From assembly GCA_910577465.1 (NCBI GenBank), contig CAJTMM010000028.1:1-32275 (forward strand): a stretch of DNA of 32,275 nt, given 5' to 3'. This document shows, in pieces, positions 23,365 to 31,447 of the stretch. Under the pieces are notes generated by a model that did not search any database, was not told the DNA's origin, and was given only the letters and a program-made list of their open reading frames with translations. The DNA comes from an uncultured Muribaculaceae bacterium (GTDB lineage: Bacteria > Bacteroidota > Bacteroidia > Bacteroidales > Muribaculaceae). A program made the position numbers and the translations under genes. The stretch's first letter is position 1, and every line of letters begins with the position of its first letter.

Positions 23365-25122
23365 GTGAAGATACATAACCGAAAATCCGTTTTAGCTTTG
23401 TTGGCTGTAGCCACACTTTCCGTTACCCAATTTGTGTGGGGCGCCAAGCCGGTGGCGGCTGAAGCCGAGCGTGATGCCCGTAAGGCCGACTATATATATC
23501 TGGAGGGATTGCGTTATCGTGCCCAAGGCAAAAGCGATGCCTATTACGATATGGTGGCGCGCGCTTACGAGCTGAATCCTGCCGATGATTATCTTGCCAA
23601 GGAATATGGCGTCAAGCTTATACTTGAATCGGACGGCGACAGTGCCGAATTGGACCGGGCTTTAAAAATGGTTCGGGATTATGCTGTAAATAATCCCGGG
23701 GATTTCTACAATAATGTGTTGTATGCTTCCATAGCATCACAGACCGGACGAGACAGTGATGCCATGGCTACCTGGGCTTCCCTTTACCGCCATAATGCAA
23801 ATAGACCGGAAGTGGCGGCAATGTATGCCGACCAGCTTGCATCGTCGGGTGCACCCGATGATATCCGGCATGCTATAGAACTCTATGATACGATAGAGGG
23901 ACGCGAGGGTTCGAGTGTCAATATCTCGGCACGTAAGATTCAATTGTACAATGCACTGCGCGATACGGCGGCTGTGTTGAATGAGGGGGCATCCCTGTTG
24001 GCTACCTCACCGCAGTCGGTTCAATACACACTGCTTATGGGCAATCTGTATTCAGAGTTCGGCAAGCATGATTCAGCATTGGTCTACTACAACCGTGCGC
24101 TTGAATTGGACCCGTCGAGTGGACTTGCATATTATAACCGTGCCAATTATTATAAAACGGTGGGGGATAGTGCGGCTTATGACAGGGAGGTGTTTAACGC
24201 CATCCGGCAACCTGATCTTGATATGATGCCCAAGCTTGGGATACTGCAGGATTATGTACGTGATCTATACAGTGATTCCACGCAACACGACCGCATAACG
24301 GCTATGTTTCAGTCGTTGATAGAGCAGTATCCGCATGAGGTGGATGTGCGCAAATTGTACGGTGATTATCTTATAGCCGTGAAGGATTATGCAGGAGCGG
24401 CGGAACAGGTAAGCTATGCGGTGGATGCCGATCCGTCGGACACTCAACTGTGGCAGATGCTTTCGAGTCTGTACCTCGAACTGGGCGATTATGACAAGAT
24501 GATAGCCACGTCGGAAAATGCCTTGAGATATTTCCCGGATAATGTGTTGCTGTATCAGATGCTTGCCACAGGTTACAGTAATAAGAAAGATTACGATAAG
24601 GCGATAGCAAGCCTGAGACGTGCGAAAGCTGCGGTTGACAGCACAAATGTAGAGGAGATGTCCAATGTGGTGTCGTCGATAGGCGATGTGTATTATCAAG
24701 CTGAACAAAAGGACAGCGCTTTTGTGTATTATGAGGCGGCATTGACCTTGAATCCGGAAAATCTGTTGGCTTTGAATAACTGTGCTTACTATCTCGCATG
24801 TGAGGATATGGACCTTGACCGTGCCTTGAGTATGATAAAGCATGTGGTTGAGGCAAAGCCGGAGGATAATACATCGCTCGATACCTACGCCTGGGTGCTG
24901 TTTAAACGTAAGGAATATACTGAGGCGAAGGAGATGATTGACGGAGCGTTGACTAATACCGATGAGCCTACCGGAGAAATATATGAGCATGCCGGCGATA
25001 TATATTTTATGAACGGGCAACCAGAGGAAGCTCTTGATTTCTGGAAAAAGGCATTGGCATTGGACCCTGACAATATGCTCCTTAAGAAAAAAGTGAAGCA
25101 CAAAACATTTTTCTATAAATGA
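23365..25122 (+). CDS. Secreted TPR-repeat protein
   Basis: A 585-residue protein with a signal peptide (KIHNRKSVLALLAVATLSVT, ending near VWGAKPVA) and many tetratricopeptide repeats over the rest, for example SALVYYNRALELDPSSGLAY, MLATGYSNKKDYDKAIASLR, FVYYEAALTLNPENLLALNN, and AGDIYFMNGQPEEALDFWKK just before the end. TPRs mediate protein contacts, so it probably acts as a periplasmic scaffold. The start is GTG at 23365: there is an in-frame stop at 23350 and no ATG between, and an AGGAG overlaps the start closely. Its stop overlaps the next start (ATGA), which links it tightly to the DUF4292 lipoprotein. Confidence 0.9.
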   Translation: MKIHNRKSVLALLAVATLSVTQFVWGAKPVAAEAERDARKADYIYLEGLRYRAQGKSDAYYDMVARAYELNPADDYLAKEYGVKLILESDGDSAELDRALKMVRDYAVNNPGDFYNNVLYASIASQTGRDSDAMATWASLYRHNANRPEVAAMYADQLASSGAPDDIRHAIELYDTIEGREGSSVNISARKIQLYNALRDTAAVLNEGASLLATSPQSVQYTLLMGNLYSEFGKHDSALVYYNRALELDPSSGLAYYNRANYYKTVGDSAAYDREVFNAIRQPDLDMMPKLGILQDYVRDLYSDSTQHDRITAMFQSLIEQYPHEVDVRKLYGDYLIAVKDYAGAAEQVSYAVDADPSDTQLWQMLSSLYLELGDYDKMIATSENALRYFPDNVLLYQMLATGYSNKKDYDKAIASLRRAKAAVDSTNVEEMSNVVSSIGDVYYQAEQKDSAFVYYEAALTLNPENLLALNNCAYYLACEDMDLDRALSMIKHVVEAKPEDNTSLDTYAWVLFKRKEYTEAKEMIDGALTNTDEPTGEIYEHAGDIYFMNGQPEEALDFWKKALALDPDNMLLKKKVKHKTFFYK

Positions 25123-25991
25123 TATTGAAACGATTGAATAAATCATTGAACATGGCTGTGGCTGCGTTTGCCGCCATGGCTATTGCATTTGGCGGATGCC
25201 ACTCACATAAGCAGTCTGCGTCGGCAGTCGTTACACCGGTTACACAAAATGTGAGTTCGGCGGCGGATGCGCGTGCGCAGCTCGTGGCTATGTCTCGGGA
25301 CAATGCTAAATGGCAAAAAATGCGGTTGCCTATGACCATAAGATTGCAATCGCCTAAAAAAATATCCATAAGCGGAACCATGACTATGGAACGTGATAAG
25401 AGCGTGTTGCTGTCATTGCGTTTTTTCGGCATGGAGATTGGCGTACTCTATCTTACTCCTGATTCCATATTGGTCATGGACAAATACAATAAGCGATATG
25501 TGAGTGAGCGGTTGGATAGCTTTCTTGGCGGGATTCCGGTAACATTGTCGAATGTTCAGGATTTGCTTATAGGACGTGCTTTCATGCTCGGAAAGTCAGA
25601 ACCGGATATGGCTGATATGCGTGAATTGGATTTCGATATGGTCGATGGTAATGCTGGATGGATGTATGTGCCATCATCCAATGTCAAGGGATTGGATTAT
25701 GGTTTTACGTTCGCATCGCCATGTGAATTACTGGCATTGATTATTAAAGATGGAGCTCATAATCCGGTGATGTGCACCTATGATAAACCTGTGGCTACGG
25801 AATTCGGCCCATTGGCAACAGCCGTTGGAGTCAAGGCAACCGCAGGAAAGACCGATATAGATGCGTCCATTGAATGGAATGTGTCGAAAGTGCGTTGGAA
25901 TGATGATGTGGATTTGCGTGCGGTAACTGTTCCTGCCGGATATCAGAAAATAGAATCGTCCGATGTGGTGAAGATGCTGAAAGCGTTCTGA
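25119..25991 (+). CDS. DUF4292 lipoprotein, LolB-like
   Basis: A 290-residue predicted lipoprotein: signal peptide with lipobox AIAFGGC (Cys at about residue 27). The mature part matches the DUF4292 pattern in Bacteroidota: KKISISGTMTMERDKSVLLS, LRFFGMEIGVLYLTPDSILV, MDKYNKRYVSERLDSFLGG and IPVTLSNVQDLLIGRAFML. That order (an 'S-L-R-x-x-G' strand, a 'tpDsi.v.d...k.y' strand pair, then a helix with 'lP...l..lliG') resembles the half-barrel of LolA/LolB lipoprotein carriers. A LolB-type role is my inference. The ATG overlaps the TPR stop (ATGA), and the EnvC-like gene follows after about 37 bases. Confidence 0.88.
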   Translation: MILKRLNKSLNMAVAAFAAMAIAFGGCHSHKQSASAVVTPVTQNVSSAADARAQLVAMSRDNAKWQKMRLPMTIRLQSPKKISISGTMTMERDKSVLLSLRFFGMEIGVLYLTPDSILVMDKYNKRYVSERLDSFLGGIPVTLSNVQDLLIGRAFMLGKSEPDMADMRELDFDMVDGNAGWMYVPSSNVKGLDYGFTFASPCELLALIIKDGAHNPVMCTYDKPVATEFGPLATAVGVKATAGKTDIDASIEWNVSKVRWNDDVDLRAVTVPAGYQKIESSDVVKMLKAF

Positions 25992-26028
25992 TATAAAAGT
26001 GATTCAAGCAGTAGGGAGAAGTAGATTG

Positions 26029-27318
26029 ATGAAGATGTGGCGATTGCTAACTACGGTATTGCTCGTGGCGTTGTGCTGTAACATAGGCACGGCGGCAAAG
26101 CCACGTGACATCAATAAGGTGAAAAAAGAGCAGCAGGCGGCAAAAAAACAAATCAAGGAGGCTTCCAGAAAGCTTGACGAAAATACAAAGCGTACACAAC
26201 AGAACCTTACGAAGCTTAATCAACTGTCGGGTGAGATAACAACAAAAAACAAGGAGATAACGGCAATGAAAGCCGGTATAGATTCGCTTGATTCCAGGAT
26301 TCGTAGTGCAAGTGATTCTGTGACTTTACTTAATAACAGGCTCGAAGAACTGCGTAGGTCGTACAATGATGCGTTGCGTAGTATGCAGGGAACAGGTGGA
26401 GCTACGGATGTGCTCGGGTTTGTGTTTTCGTCGGAATCGTTCTCTAAGGCTTATGCACGCATACGATATATGCAGGAATTCTCACGATGGTGCAAACGTA
26501 AATGTGATGAGATAGAACGCACGGCTCAAGATGTGTCGAGACAAAAGTCGCATCTCGGGGAACTGAACCGTGAGCGGAAACAATCGCTCGCGCAACTTAA
26601 TACCGCTCAGTCACGGCTTGAGACCAAACGGGCTGAAACCGACCGCTTGGTAACGAAACTGAAAAAAGAGGGTGGTACGCTTAAAGCGGTTCTTAAAAAG
26701 AACGAGCAACGCCTACGTCAGCTCGACCGTGATCTGGACCGGTTGATAGCTGAGGAGCAGCGACGTCAGGAGCAGGCACGCCGTGCTGAGGCTAAGAAAC
26801 AGCAGCAGAAAGGTAAGTCTACAGGTGCAGGTGGAAAATCAAATAAGGGAGGTTCCACACAATCATCGGTGGTGGGAATAGCTGATGCCGACCGTGCGAT
26901 GAACGGTAGCTTTGAAAGTAACCGTGGTAAACTATTGTTTCCCGTGAGGGGGCAGTACACGGTGGTGCGTGGATTCGGCAGGCAGAAGCATCCCGAGCTG
27001 GAGCATGTTGAAACAGACAATCCCGGAATCGATATCGCCACATCTGCCGGAGCCAAGGCACGCACCATATTCTCCGGAAAGGTGAGCGGTGTATTCCGTC
27101 AGGACGGATATAATATAGTGGTGATGGTACGCCATGGAAGTTATATATCCATTTATGCAAACCTTTCGTCGGTGTATGTGAAGGTGGGGGATTCAGTAAA
27201 AGCCAATCAGGATATCGGCTCCATATATGCAGATCCGTCCAATGGCAATCGTCCGGTACTGCATTTCGAGTTACGCAAGGAGCGTGCAAAGTTAAATCCA
27301 ATGCTTTGGGTACGCTAA
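26029..27318 (+). CDS. EnvC-like LytM (M23-fold) protein, probable amidase activator
   Basis: A 429-residue secreted protein: signal peptide to about residue 22, a long coiled coil (about 25-250, rich in K/E/Q/R) and a C-terminal LytM domain of about 125 residues (GKLLFPVRGQYTVVRGFGRQ to the end). The zinc ligands of active M23 peptidases are lost: the usual HxGIDI reads NPGIDIAT, the HLHFE motif reads VLHFEL, and the YAHL motif reads YANLS. This is the pattern of EnvC/NlpD-type proteins, which activate N-acetylmuramoyl-L-alanine amidases during division. I start at ATG 26029, after a GGGAGA ribosome site, and not at the GTG at 25999. The flippase gene follows. Confidence 0.9.
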   Translation: MKMWRLLTTVLLVALCCNIGTAAKPRDINKVKKEQQAAKKQIKEASRKLDENTKRTQQNLTKLNQLSGEITTKNKEITAMKAGIDSLDSRIRSASDSVTLLNNRLEELRRSYNDALRSMQGTGGATDVLGFVFSSESFSKAYARIRYMQEFSRWCKRKCDEIERTAQDVSRQKSHLGELNRERKQSLAQLNTAQSRLETKRAETDRLVTKLKKEGGTLKAVLKKNEQRLRQLDRDLDRLIAEEQRRQEQARRAEAKKQQQKGKSTGAGGKSNKGGSTQSSVVGIADADRAMNGSFESNRGKLLFPVRGQYTVVRGFGRQKHPELEHVETDNPGIDIATSAGAKARTIFSGKVSGVFRQDGYNIVVMVRHGSYISIYANLSSVYVKVGDSVKANQDIGSIYADPSNGNRPVLHFELRKERAKLNPMLWVR

Positions 27319-27323
27319 TAAAC

Positions 27324-27353
27324 TATTCCTCTGAATAAATTATTCCTCTGAAT
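27324..27353 (+). repeat. Tandem 13-bp direct repeat before the flippase gene
   Basis: TATTCCTCTGAAT occurs twice (27324-27336 and 27341-27353), separated by AAAT, and the second copy abuts the ATG at 27355. It fills the whole gap between the EnvC-like gene and the flippase. Confidence 0.8.
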
Positions 27354-27354
27354 T

Positions 27355-28734
27355 ATGCCCTTAACCAAACCTACATTACACATGCATACCCTAACACGTA
27401 AGGTTCTGGGGATGATGGGGGTGTTCGGTGGCGTTGAGGTGCTGAACCTATTGTGCTCGGTAGTGCGCACTAAGTTGGTGGCTATATGGATAGGAGCAGC
27501 GGGAGTGGGATTGTTCGGACTGTTCAATGCCGCGATAGAGATGATGTGTACCCTTTCGCAATTGGGGTTGCGTACGAGTTCTGTCAAAGATATTGCTTCG
27601 GCGAGCGGTGCTGAGCGTAGCCTGATTATACGGGTGGTGCGCAGATGCGCACGGTGGATGGCGCTTGCGGGTGCCGTGTTGACTGTGGTGCTTTCCCCGA
27701 TTCTCAGCCGCGTGACATTCGGTTCGTTGGATTATATGTGGGCTTTCATGGCATTGGCAACAGTGGTGGCATTGAATTGTCTTGTAGCCGGTGAGGGTGC
27801 GGTATTGCAAGGGCTTGGTAGACTTAAAGTGATAGCACGAGCGTCGGTATATTCGGTGACGGTGTCGCTGATTGTCTCGTTGCCTATAATCTATTTCTTA
27901 CGAATCAATGGTGTGGTGCCTGTGATAATAGTCTATTCGGCGGTAACGGCAACTGTCTATGCGTTGGTTAGGGAGAGGGGTGTGACCGATGATAGTGAAT
28001 TGACATACCGTCAGACATGGGAAAAAGCCAAGGGGCTAATCAAACTCGGCGCGTTCCTGACCATATCGGGATTTGTGACATGGGCTGTGAGCTATATAAT
28101 AATGTCGTATATCAACCATGCCGGAGGGGAGAGTGAGATGGGGTATTATCAGTCGGGATTCACGCTATCGGTACGTTATGCCGGTATAGTGTTCACGGCA
28201 CTCGGTATGGAATATTTTCCACGGATATCGTCAGTGGCGCAATCGGGTGTTAAGCGATTGACGGTCATGTTGCGGCATCAGTCGCGTGTGGTATTGTGGG
28301 TGGTGACTTTATTGGCGTGCTGTATGGCGGTGGCTGCCCCGTGGATAGTGCGGTTGCTTTACAGCGGAGATTTCATGGCGGTAGTACCTATGGTGGTTCT
28401 GGCTTCCCCGGGGTTGGTGTTGAGGGGAGTATCGTGGACTATGGCATTCGTCATAATAGCCAAAGGTGATGGCCGCGTGTATCTGCTTACGGAGTTGACA
28501 AGCGGCATCATGTGTCTTGTCCTTAATATTGCGGGGTATAGCTTGTACGGGTTGCCCGGTGTGGGGTTTGCGTTCAGTGTATGGTATGCTTTATATGCTT
28601 TGATAGTATGGGGCGTGCTGCGAAAACGTTACGGTATTCATGCCCGTGTTGCGGTTCCGGTGCTTGTTGCGGTAGCTACTGTTTGTGCAGTGGTGGGACT
28701 GGCATACGCCGCAGGGGTATGGAGTTTATCCTGA
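27355..28734 (+). CDS. Polysaccharide/oligosaccharide flippase (Wzx/MATE-type)
   Basis: A 459-residue integral membrane protein with about 12-14 hydrophobic helices and few polar stretches. The N-terminus MHTLTRKVLGMMGVFGGVEV followed by VRTKLVAIWIGAAGVGLFGL and FNAAIEMMCTLSQLGLRTSS matches Wzx-like O-antigen translocases of the MOP superfamily (a conserved Arg/Lys-rich first helix and the IGAAGVGLFGLF segment). It likely moves lipid-linked glycans across the inner membrane. It is not next to glycosyltransferase genes, so it is not part of an obvious capsule locus. It converges with the muramidase gene with a gap of seven bases. Confidence 0.85.
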   Translation: MPLTKPTLHMHTLTRKVLGMMGVFGGVEVLNLLCSVVRTKLVAIWIGAAGVGLFGLFNAAIEMMCTLSQLGLRTSSVKDIASASGAERSLIIRVVRRCARWMALAGAVLTVVLSPILSRVTFGSLDYMWAFMALATVVALNCLVAGEGAVLQGLGRLKVIARASVYSVTVSLIVSLPIIYFLRINGVVPVIIVYSAVTATVYALVRERGVTDDSELTYRQTWEKAKGLIKLGAFLTISGFVTWAVSYIIMSYINHAGGESEMGYYQSGFTLSVRYAGIVFTALGMEYFPRISSVAQSGVKRLTVMLRHQSRVVLWVVTLLACCMAVAAPWIVRLLYSGDFMAVVPMVVLASPGLVLRGVSWTMAFVIIAKGDGRVYLLTELTSGIMCLVLNIAGYSLYGLPGVGFAFSVWYALYALIVWGVLRKRYGIHARVAVPVLVAVATVCAVVGLAYAAGVWSLS

Positions 28735-28741
28735 TGCGGAA

Positions 28742-29536
28742 TTATTCCACGGGTGCAGCTTCAGCAGTGGCGGATTTCGCAGTAGTGGATTTTGCAGTGG
28801 CGGCTTCCAGTTTTTTATGACGTGCGTATGCTGATGCCATGCGGGTGTGGTAACCGCGTGATGCGTAAGACGGACCATTGTAGCGAGAGGCGAATGCCGC
28901 CCAGTTCTTATTGCGCAAATATTTGTCAAGACCTTGACGGCGTATGAATTCGGCAAAAAGATCAAGTTGGGCACGCTCGCTTGTGCTCATTTTGTTTACG
29001 AAATCATGAATGTCATCGCATCCACATAGTTTCCAATTGAATCCTCCAATCTGGAACATTCCCCAGAATGTACCTTCGATAGCCGTAACATCGTCGATGC
29101 CCCTCGCCGCATTCAGTCGGGCGTGTTGGGCAGCTTGGGTGGAACCATGCCGTCTGGCGTTGGGACGCGAAAAGACAATGGCGTGGCTGCCGTTGTAACG
29201 CGACAGGTTGATGCCGTGTTTGCGGGCGAATCGGCGGAACATGGTGAGGTCGAAATTGATTATCGGTTTCCCCGGAGCGAAAAATCCTTGGTGGGCACGT
29301 CCGGCTTCAATATCGACCACAGCTTTTATAGCGGCTGTTTCGACGCCTAAATGCTCAGCCACTTCGCGATAGTCGTCATCGGTAAGCCGGATGATAGTGT
29401 CGGTACGTATCTCCGGCAGGGTATCTGTAATCTGTTCGAGTGCGGTAAGCGAATCAACGACCGCCGGGTCGGTGTTCAGAGCCATGGCGGTGAGGTACGG
29501 TAGCGATATCAATATTGCGGCTAAGATAGTTCTCAT
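28742..29536 (-). CDS. N-acetylmuramidase-family protein
   Basis: A secreted peptidoglycan-cleaving enzyme of the DUF3380/PF11860 type found in phage endolysins and in Bacteroidota. The signal peptide is MRTILAAILISLPYLTAMAL. The domain starts with LTDDDYREVAEHLGVETAAI, then the probable catalytic Glu in VVDIEAGRAHQGF (about E77), PIINFDLTMFRRFARKHGI, GTFWGMFQIGGFNWKLCGC and NWAAFASRYNGPSY. The C-terminus is a short low-complexity tail of Ala/Thr/Lys/Ser made by 15-base tandem repeats. I begin at ATG 29536; the frame is open a further 11 codons upstream, which would put the start inside a terminator hairpin. The same hairpin stands immediately before this start. Confidence 0.85.
   Translation of the reverse strand: MRTILAAILISLPYLTAMALNTDPAVVDSLTALEQITDTLPEIRTDTIIRLTDDDYREVAEHLGVETAAIKAVVDIEAGRAHQGFFAPGKPIINFDLTMFRRFARKHGINLSRYNGSHAIVFSRPNARRHGSTQAAQHARLNAARGIDDVTAIEGTFWGMFQIGGFNWKLCGCDDIHDFVNKMSTSERAQLDLFAEFIRRQGLDKYLRNKNWAAFASRYNGPSYASRGYHTRMASAYARHKKLEAATAKSTTAKSATAEAAPVE
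28764..28808 (-). repeat. Three 15-bp tandem repeats in the muramidase gene end
   Basis: Units of the type GCAGTGGCGGATTTC occur three times with few changes (28764-28778, 28779-28793, 28794-28808), coding on the minus strand for the pentapeptides EAATA, KSTTA and KSATA. Repeat number could vary between strains and change the tail length. Confidence 0.75.
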
Positions 29537-29540
29537 GGGT

Positions 29541-29598
29541 AATAAAAAGTCAATCCGTGGACTTGACATAAGACTCAGGTGTGTGCCACGGATTGACT
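29541..29598 (-). terminator. Terminator or attenuator between pepD and the muramidase gene
   Basis: AGTCAATCCGTGG (29548-29560) pairs perfectly with CCACGGATTGACT (29586-29598) around a 25-base loop. On the minus strand the stem is followed by TTTTTATTA, a terminator-like tract, and the muramidase ATG lies about five bases after it. It therefore ends pepD but also stands in the leader of the downstream gene. Confidence 0.85.
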
Positions 29599-29614
29599 AT
29601 AAGATGTGGTGATG

Positions 29615-31075
29615 TTATTTTTTCAGGTCAGCCACTTTGGTGAGAGTGAGCTTGAGCTGTTCGTAGAAACGTTCTACTGCGGGGATGTGCATGCGTTCTG
29701 AAGGAGAGTGTACGTCGCGCAATGTGGGTCCGAACGAAACCATGTCGAGGTGCGGGTATTTTTCCAAGAACAATCCGCATTCCAATCCGGCATGGATGGC
29801 AGTAATCTTAGGCGTGATGCCATAAAGTTCGCGGTAAGCTTCGCTTGCTATCTCCATGATGGGTGATTGCATGTTGGGCTGCCATCCGGGGTATCCTTCG
29901 CCATGAACAACCTTTGCGCCTGCCATAGTGAAGAGGGCTTCAACCTGATTGGCTATGTCCCATTTGCGAGAGTTGACAGATGAGCGCTGGCTTGTGGTCA
30001 CTACGATAGTGTTGTCGGCAGCCATCTTTACAGATGCGAGGTTGGTGGATGTCTCTACCAGTCCTTTGAGCTCGCGGCTCATGGAAACTACACCGTGAGG
30101 AGCGGAGTAGATGGAACGAATCAGTGCGAGAGATGTTTCAGAGTCAACGCAGAAGTCGGGCATATCGACACTTTCCATCTCTATTTCAAGAGTGGGTTCG
30201 AGATCCTTGTATTCGGTTTCCACGTCGGCGATGAATTTGTTGAGAGCCACGCGCACTTTTTCCTTGTTGGAGGTGTGTACACCTACGATGGCATGTGCTG
30301 CACGGGGGATGGCATTGCGCAGGTTGCCGCCATCAATCTCCGAGAGGACGAGTTCGTATTCCTTAGAGAGGTCAAACAGGAAACGTGCAAGGAGCTTGTT
30401 GGCGTTGGCACGACCAAGATGGATGTCGCCGCCGGAATGTCCGCCCTGACCTTTGCTGATTGCCACTTTGAAATAGTGGAAATCCTTGGGTGCGAATGAA
30501 CGGTTGTAGTTGAAAGTGCACACGGTGTCAACTCCACCGGCACATCCAATGAACAACTCGGCATCGTCCTCAGAGTCGAGGTTGATGAGGATGTCGCCGT
30601 TGATCATGCCTTCGCCGATGTTGAACGCGCCTGTCATTCCGGTCTCTTCGTCCATGGTGAAGAGGGCTTCGAGCGGACCGTGTACAAGTTTGTCATCGGT
30701 CAGCACAGCAAGAGCGGCAGCTACACCGATACCGTTGTCGGCACCGAGTGTTGTTCCGTCGGCACGTACCCATTCGCCATCAATAATAGTGGTGATGGGT
30801 GTGGTTTCGAAGTTGAACGATTTGTCGTTGGCTTCGCATACCATGTCCATGTGTCCCTGAAGTATGACGGCAGGTGCATTTTCATGACCGGGGGTTGCGG
30901 GTTTGGATATAACTACGTTGCCTACAGCATCGGTTCTTACCGCCAGATTATGTTCTTTAGCGAAATCAAGCAGGAAGGCACGTATCTTATCCTCCTTTTT
31001 CGAAGGACGGGGAATCTTAGTGATCTGGTCGAAGATGGAAAATACTTCGGTGGGTTTTAATTCTGATACTTTCAT
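29615..31075 (-). CDS. pepD: Aminoacyl-histidine dipeptidase (Xaa-His dipeptidase)
   Basis: Zinc dipeptidase of family M20C that hydrolyses Xaa-His and other dipeptides in the cytoplasm. Metal-binding and catalytic motifs appear in order: ILQGHMDMVCE, GTTLGADNGIGVAAALAVL, ALFTMDEETGMTGAF, ILINLDSEDDAELFIGCAGG, KGQGGHSGGDIHLGRANANK with GGHSGGD, and near the C-terminus AIHAGLECGLF. It has 486 residues, as usual. It is the first gene of the minus-strand run with the muramidase and is divergent from the 53-residue membrane protein. Confidence 0.96.
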   Translation of the reverse strand: MKVSELKPTEVFSIFDQITKIPRPSKKEDKIRAFLLDFAKEHNLAVRTDAVGNVVISKPATPGHENAPAVILQGHMDMVCEANDKSFNFETTPITTIIDGEWVRADGTTLGADNGIGVAAALAVLTDDKLVHGPLEALFTMDEETGMTGAFNIGEGMINGDILINLDSEDDAELFIGCAGGVDTVCTFNYNRSFAPKDFHYFKVAISKGQGGHSGGDIHLGRANANKLLARFLFDLSKEYELVLSEIDGGNLRNAIPRAAHAIVGVHTSNKEKVRVALNKFIADVETEYKDLEPTLEIEMESVDMPDFCVDSETSLALIRSIYSAPHGVVSMSRELKGLVETSTNLASVKMAADNTIVVTTSQRSSVNSRKWDIANQVEALFTMAGAKVVHGEGYPGWQPNMQSPIMEIASEAYRELYGITPKITAIHAGLECGLFLEKYPHLDMVSFGPTLRDVHSPSERMHIPAVERFYEQLKLTLTKVADLKK

Positions 31076-31167
31076 GAATCTTTGTAATTAACTGTATAAT
31101 TATTAGATGTTGTTGTATTAAATATGCGCTAATGGAAAATAATGTTAAAAATCCCGCTTAGGGCACC

Positions 31168-31200
31168 ACAAGTTACAAAATAAAATTGACTTATAGCAAA
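31168..31200 (-). promoter_or_regulatory. Possible pepD promoter
   Basis: On the minus strand TTTG (31197-31200), a 21-base spacer, then TAACTTGT (31168-31175). The -33 box is exact and the -7 box has two mismatches. It would give a leader of about 85 bases. Confidence 0.4.
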
Positions 31201-31218
31201 AAATTCTGATTCGTTTCC

Positions 31219-31226
31219 TATATTTG
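31219..31226 (+). promoter_or_regulatory. Putative -7 promoter box for the 53-residue protein
   Basis: TATATTTG matches TAnnTTTG and lies 24 bases before the start at 31250. No clear TTTG is present at the right -33 spacing. Confidence 0.45.
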
Positions 31227-31249
31227 CACTGCAAAAGCGCATTTATGCA

Positions 31250-31411
31250 ATGAAATTGTTTTTTCTGACATTGGGATTGCTTGCACTTGCCGTGCTATTG
31301 CTCGGGGTAAAAGTATTCTTTGTTAAAGGAGGTAAATTTCCCTCGGGTCACGTGAAGGATGTACCTCAATTGAGAAAAAAGAATATAGGATGCGCCGCAC
31401 ATGATGAATAA
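31250..31411 (+). CDS. Small membrane protein of 53 residues
   Basis: Begins MKLFFLTLGLLALAVLLLGV, a single membrane anchor to about residue 25, followed by a short positively charged segment (KGGKFPSGHVKDVPQLRKK) and an invariant-looking end NIGCAAHDE with one Cys. I recall similar mini-proteins with a 'KFP..H' and 'RKKGI.C' pattern in other Bacteroidales, but I know of no function. It sits in front of the OmpH/Skp-like lipoprotein with a 36-base gap and may share its transcript. Supported by a promoter box and by the good codon pattern through its length. Confidence 0.7.
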   Translation: MKLFFLTLGLLALAVLLLGVKVFFVKGGKFPSGHVKDVPQLRKKNIGCAAHDE

Positions 31412-31447
31412 TAATTAAGAACGAAATATACCGTAAAAGAATCTACA

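Noticed and set aside
27355..28734. Capsule or O-antigen biosynthesis locus because of the flippase
   Set aside because: No glycosyltransferases, polymerase or nucleotide-sugar genes are adjacent.
28742..29536. Phage endolysin remnant because of the N-acetylmuramidase domain
   Set aside because: The protein has a signal peptide and sits among chromosomal genes; this family is common in Bacteroidota chromosomes.
31338..31353. CACGTGAA core as a parS site
   Set aside because: Only the central bases match; it lies inside a small coding frame and lacks the outer palindrome bases. Other CACGTG cores (for example near 8710, 9308 and 17236) are also coding and only partial.
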